7,444 nt of DNA from Candidatus Rokuibacteriota bacterium (lineage in GTDB: Bacteria > Methylomirabilota > Methylomirabilia > Rokubacteriales > CSP1-6): assembly GCA_003221595.1 (NCBI GenBank), contig QHSM01000022.1, positions 1 through 7,444 on the forward strand, read 5' to 3'. The notes under the pieces are model-generated. The model searched no databases, was not told where the DNA came from, and worked only from the letters and a program-made list of their open reading frames with translations. Below are positions 6,001 through 7,444 of the stretch, in pieces (within the stretch, counting starts at the first letter, position 1; every line of letters begins with the position of its first letter). Position numbers and translations under genes: made by a program.

Positions 6001-6922
6001 CGGTGCGCCGGAAGCCCTCGTCGAAGTCGACCAGCGGCGCGTAGCCCAGGAGCCGCTTGGCCTTCGAGACGTCCGCGAGCGTGTGCGGCACATCGCCGGC
6101 ACGCGCCGGGGTGTGGTGCCGTTCCAGGCGCCGGCCCACGAGGACCTCGAGCCGGGTGATGATCTCGAGCAGGCTGACCCGGCTCCCGCAGCCCACGTTG
6201 AAGGCCTCTCCGCCTACCCCGGGCGCCTTGGCGGCGAGCAGGTTGGCCTCGACCACGTTGTCGATGTAGGTGAAGTCGCGCGACTGCGAGCCGTCGCCGT
6301 GCACCTCGAGCGGCCGGGCGCGAATCGCCCACAGGATGAAGCGGGGAACCACCGCGGCGTACTCCGACTTGGGGTCCTGGCGCGGCCCGAACACGTTGAA
6401 GTATCGCAGCCCGACCGTCTCGACGCCGTAGAGCCGGGTCCAGATGGCCGCGTACTGCTCGCCCGCCGCCTTCGAGGCCGCGTAGGGCGAGAGCGGCGCC
6501 ACCGGCTGGTCCTCGCGCTTGGGCAGATCCGGCCGGTCGCCGTAGACCGACGACGACGACGCGTAGACGACCCGCGGCACGCGGCAGCGGCGCGCCGCCT
6601 CCAGCACGTTGAGCGTGCCGCTCACGTTGTTCTCGTTGGCGCCCAGCGGGTCCTTCACCGAGCGCGGCACCGACCGCATCGCCGCCTGGTGGAAGATGAC
6701 GCGGGCCCCGCGCGCGGCGCGCAGAACCGTCGGCAGGTTACGAATGTCCCCGCGGACCACCTCGAGCTGGCGCCGGTATCGCGCCGCGAAGGGCAGATTG
6801 GCGCGCGCTCCGCTCGAGAAGTTGTCGAGCACACGGACGCGCGCGCCATTCATGAGGAGCCGCTCCACGAGGTGCGAGCCGATGAATCCGGCGCCCCCCG
6901 TCACGAGCGCGAGGTCTTGCAC
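5969..6922 (-). CDS. NAD-dependent nucleotide-sugar epimerase (UDP-sugar 4-epimerase-like extended SDR)
   Basis: This is a complete 317-residue extended SDR. TGGAGFIGS (8-16) binds NAD, and D33 after the second strand favours NAD over NADP. HQAAMRSVPRSVKDP (78-92), ASSSSVYGD (121-129) and the catalytic YAASK (147-151) are all present. RYFNVFGPRQ (173-182) and RDFTYIDN (215-222) form the substrate-binding side. The HQAA...SVPRS version resembles the WbpP-type UDP-GlcNAc/UDP-Glc 4-epimerases more than GalE of sugar catabolism, so a role in making UDP-hexosamine or UDP-hexose for surface glycan is likely; the exact substrate is inferred. The start is GTG at 6922. An extended -10 ends only six bases before it, which leaves no room for a Shine-Dalgarno. 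The gene is the first of the minus-strand run that continues into the ABC importer genes, and its 3' end overlaps the likely start of the binding-protein gene. Confidence 0.92.
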   Translation of the reverse strand: MQDLALVTGGAGFIGSHLVERLLMNGARVRVLDNFSSGARANLPFAARYRRQLEVVRGDIRNLPTVLRAARGARVIFHQAAMRSVPRSVKDPLGANENNVSGTLNVLEAARRCRVPRVVYASSSSVYGDRPDLPKREDQPVAPLSPYAASKAAGEQYAAIWTRLYGVETVGLRYFNVFGPRQDPKSEYAAVVPRFILWAIRARPLEVHGDGSQSRDFTYIDNVVEANLLAAKAPGVGGEAFNVGCGSRVSLLEIITRLEVLVGRRLERHHTPARAGDVPHTLADVSKAKRLLGYAPLVDFDEGFRRTVEYFRAASKG

Positions 6923-6928
6923 GCGTCG

Positions 6929-6937
6929 ATTGTATCA
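6929..6937 (-). promoter_or_regulatory. Extended -10 promoter of the epimerase gene; probably leaderless transcript
   Basis: The minus strand reads TG-A-TACAAT (6937-6929), an extended -10 with five of six consensus bases in the hexamer and a correctly placed TGn. No TTGACA-like -35 is seen at 16-18 bp, as is usual for extended -10 promoters. Six bases separate the hexamer from the GTG at 6922, so the predicted transcription start coincides with the start codon. Confidence 0.55.
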
Positions 6938-6969
6938 CCGCCGCGCGGTCGCCATGCGTGGTCCGTCGC

Positions 6970-6999
6970 TTGACACTCCGGAAACCGCCGCGCTAGGGT
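6970..6999 (+). promoter_or_regulatory. Promoter of the GT2 glycosyltransferase gene
   Basis: A perfect TTGACA (6970-6975) is followed by an 18-bp spacer and TAGGGT (6994-6999), a weak -10 that keeps the key first T, second A and last T. The predicted start near 7006 leaves a leader of only about seven bases before the ATG at 7013, with no Shine-Dalgarno. This promoter is back to back with the extended -10 promoter of the epimerase gene inside a 90-bp gap. Confidence 0.5.
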
Positions 7000-7012
7000 T
7001 GGCGACGTTCAG

Positions 7013-7444
7013 ATGACTCCGCGCGGCTCGGGCCTCCTGTCGGTGATCGTTCCAGTCCTCAACGAGGAGGACAATATTCCCGAGCTGGTTCGCCGGCTCA
7101 AGGCGGCGCTCGACGACGGCCTGCCGTTCGACATCATCTTCGTCGACGACGGAAGCACCGATCGGACGTGGCGCCTTCTGAAGTCGCTGCACGCGGAGGA
7201 CCCCCGGATCAAGTCGATCCGGCTGGCCCGGACATTCGGCCATCAGGCGGCGATCTCGGCCGGGCTCCGGGCCGCCACCGGCGACGCCGTCGTCGTGATG
7301 GACGGCGACCTGCAGGACGCGCCCGAGGTAGTGCCGGAGTTCGTCAAGCGCTGGCTCGACGGCGACGACGTCGTGTATGCCATACGACAATCGCGGCAGG
7401 CGTCGTGGCCCAAGCGCGTCGCCTACCACGTGTTCTATCGTCTG
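7013..7444 (+). CDS. GT2-family glycosyltransferase, polyprenyl-phosphate (DPM1/GtrB-like) type, N-terminal part (truncated by window edge)
   Basis: These are the first 144 codons; the gene continues past the right edge. The GT-A fold is clear: SVIVPVLNEEDN (10-21) starts the nucleotide-binding domain, VDDGSTD (44-50) follows, and DGDLQD (97-102) carries the metal-binding DxD. FGHQAAISAG (75-84) and the DDVVYAIR region (118-125) are characteristic of the DPM1/GtrB-like group, which moves a sugar from a UDP- or GDP-donor to a polyprenyl phosphate at the cytoplasmic face of the membrane. Full-length members usually end in two membrane helices, which would lie outside the window. Such enzymes supply lipid-linked sugars for modification of surface glycans or lipids, in keeping with the adjacent epimerase. 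Donor sugar and acceptor are not determined. The ATG at 7013 is the first start in frame after the promoter. Confidence 0.92.
   Translation, partial: MTPRGSGLLSVIVPVLNEEDNIPELVRRLKAALDDGLPFDIIFVDDGSTDRTWRLLKSLHAEDPRIKSIRLARTFGHQAAISAGLRAATGDAVVVMDGDLQDAPEVVPEFVKRWLDGDDVVYAIRQSRQASWPKRVAYHVFYRL

Noticed and set aside
6001..6102. Longer binding-protein frame starting at 6102
   Set aside because: The extra 34 residues lie wholly within the epimerase gene and are an Arg/Ser/Thr-rich shadow. A signal peptide should start close to the LRPRAR stretch.
7007..7011. GTTCA half-site just before the GT2 start codon
   Set aside because: There is no matching TGAAC at the right distance. A lone 5-mer is expected by chance, and another occurs near 417-421.

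Overview
The window is compact, high-GC bacterial chromosome with few and short gaps. Codon choice is strongly G/C-biased in the third position, and GTG starts are frequent. The gene types (surface-sugar genes beside a peptide-type ABC transporter) and the base composition would suit Rokubacteria/Methylomirabilota or another GC-rich soil or subsurface lineage. That placement is an impression; no marker gene here fixes the taxonomy.

Layout, left to right. (1) Positions 1-977, minus strand: the N-terminal part of a GDP-L-fucose synthase-type dehydratase/epimerase, running off the left edge, preceded by a winged-helix regulator fused to a Rossmann-like domain. The two genes overlap by ATGA. (2) Positions 978-1124: a divergent control region with two abutting 15-bp palindromes (GTTCA-N5-TGAAC) in front of the regulator, and a perfect TATAAT in front of the rightward gene. 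(3) Positions 1125-2081, plus strand: a class I SAM-dependent methyltransferase. (4) Positions 2103-2531, minus strand: a YjbQ/UPF0047 protein with its own recognisable promoter, converging on the methyltransferase. (5) Positions 2698-6000, minus strand: a solute-binding protein and two permeases of a dipeptide/oligopeptide/nickel-type ABC importer, without ATPase genes. (6) Positions 5969-6922, minus strand: a complete NAD-dependent nucleotide-sugar 4-epimerase-like SDR, whose 3' end overlaps the start of the binding-protein gene. (7) Positions 6923-7012: a second divergent promoter region. (8) Positions 7013-7444, plus strand: the N-terminal part of a GT2 glycosyltransferase of the polyprenyl-phosphate (DPM1/GtrB-like) type, running off the right edge.

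The fucose synthase, epimerase, GT2 enzyme, methyltransferase and EPS-type regulator look like the edge or a fragment of a surface-polysaccharide/glycan locus, with an ABC importer and yjbQ lodged inside it. Three of the four promoters that can be read place the transcription start at, or within about seven bases of, the start codon, which suggests leaderless or near-leaderless mRNAs. The most novel-looking element is the tandem palindrome beside the winged-helix/Rossmann regulator, a candidate autoregulatory operator for a sugar-nucleotide-linked sensor. I see no CRISPR array, mobile element, tRNA or rRNA.
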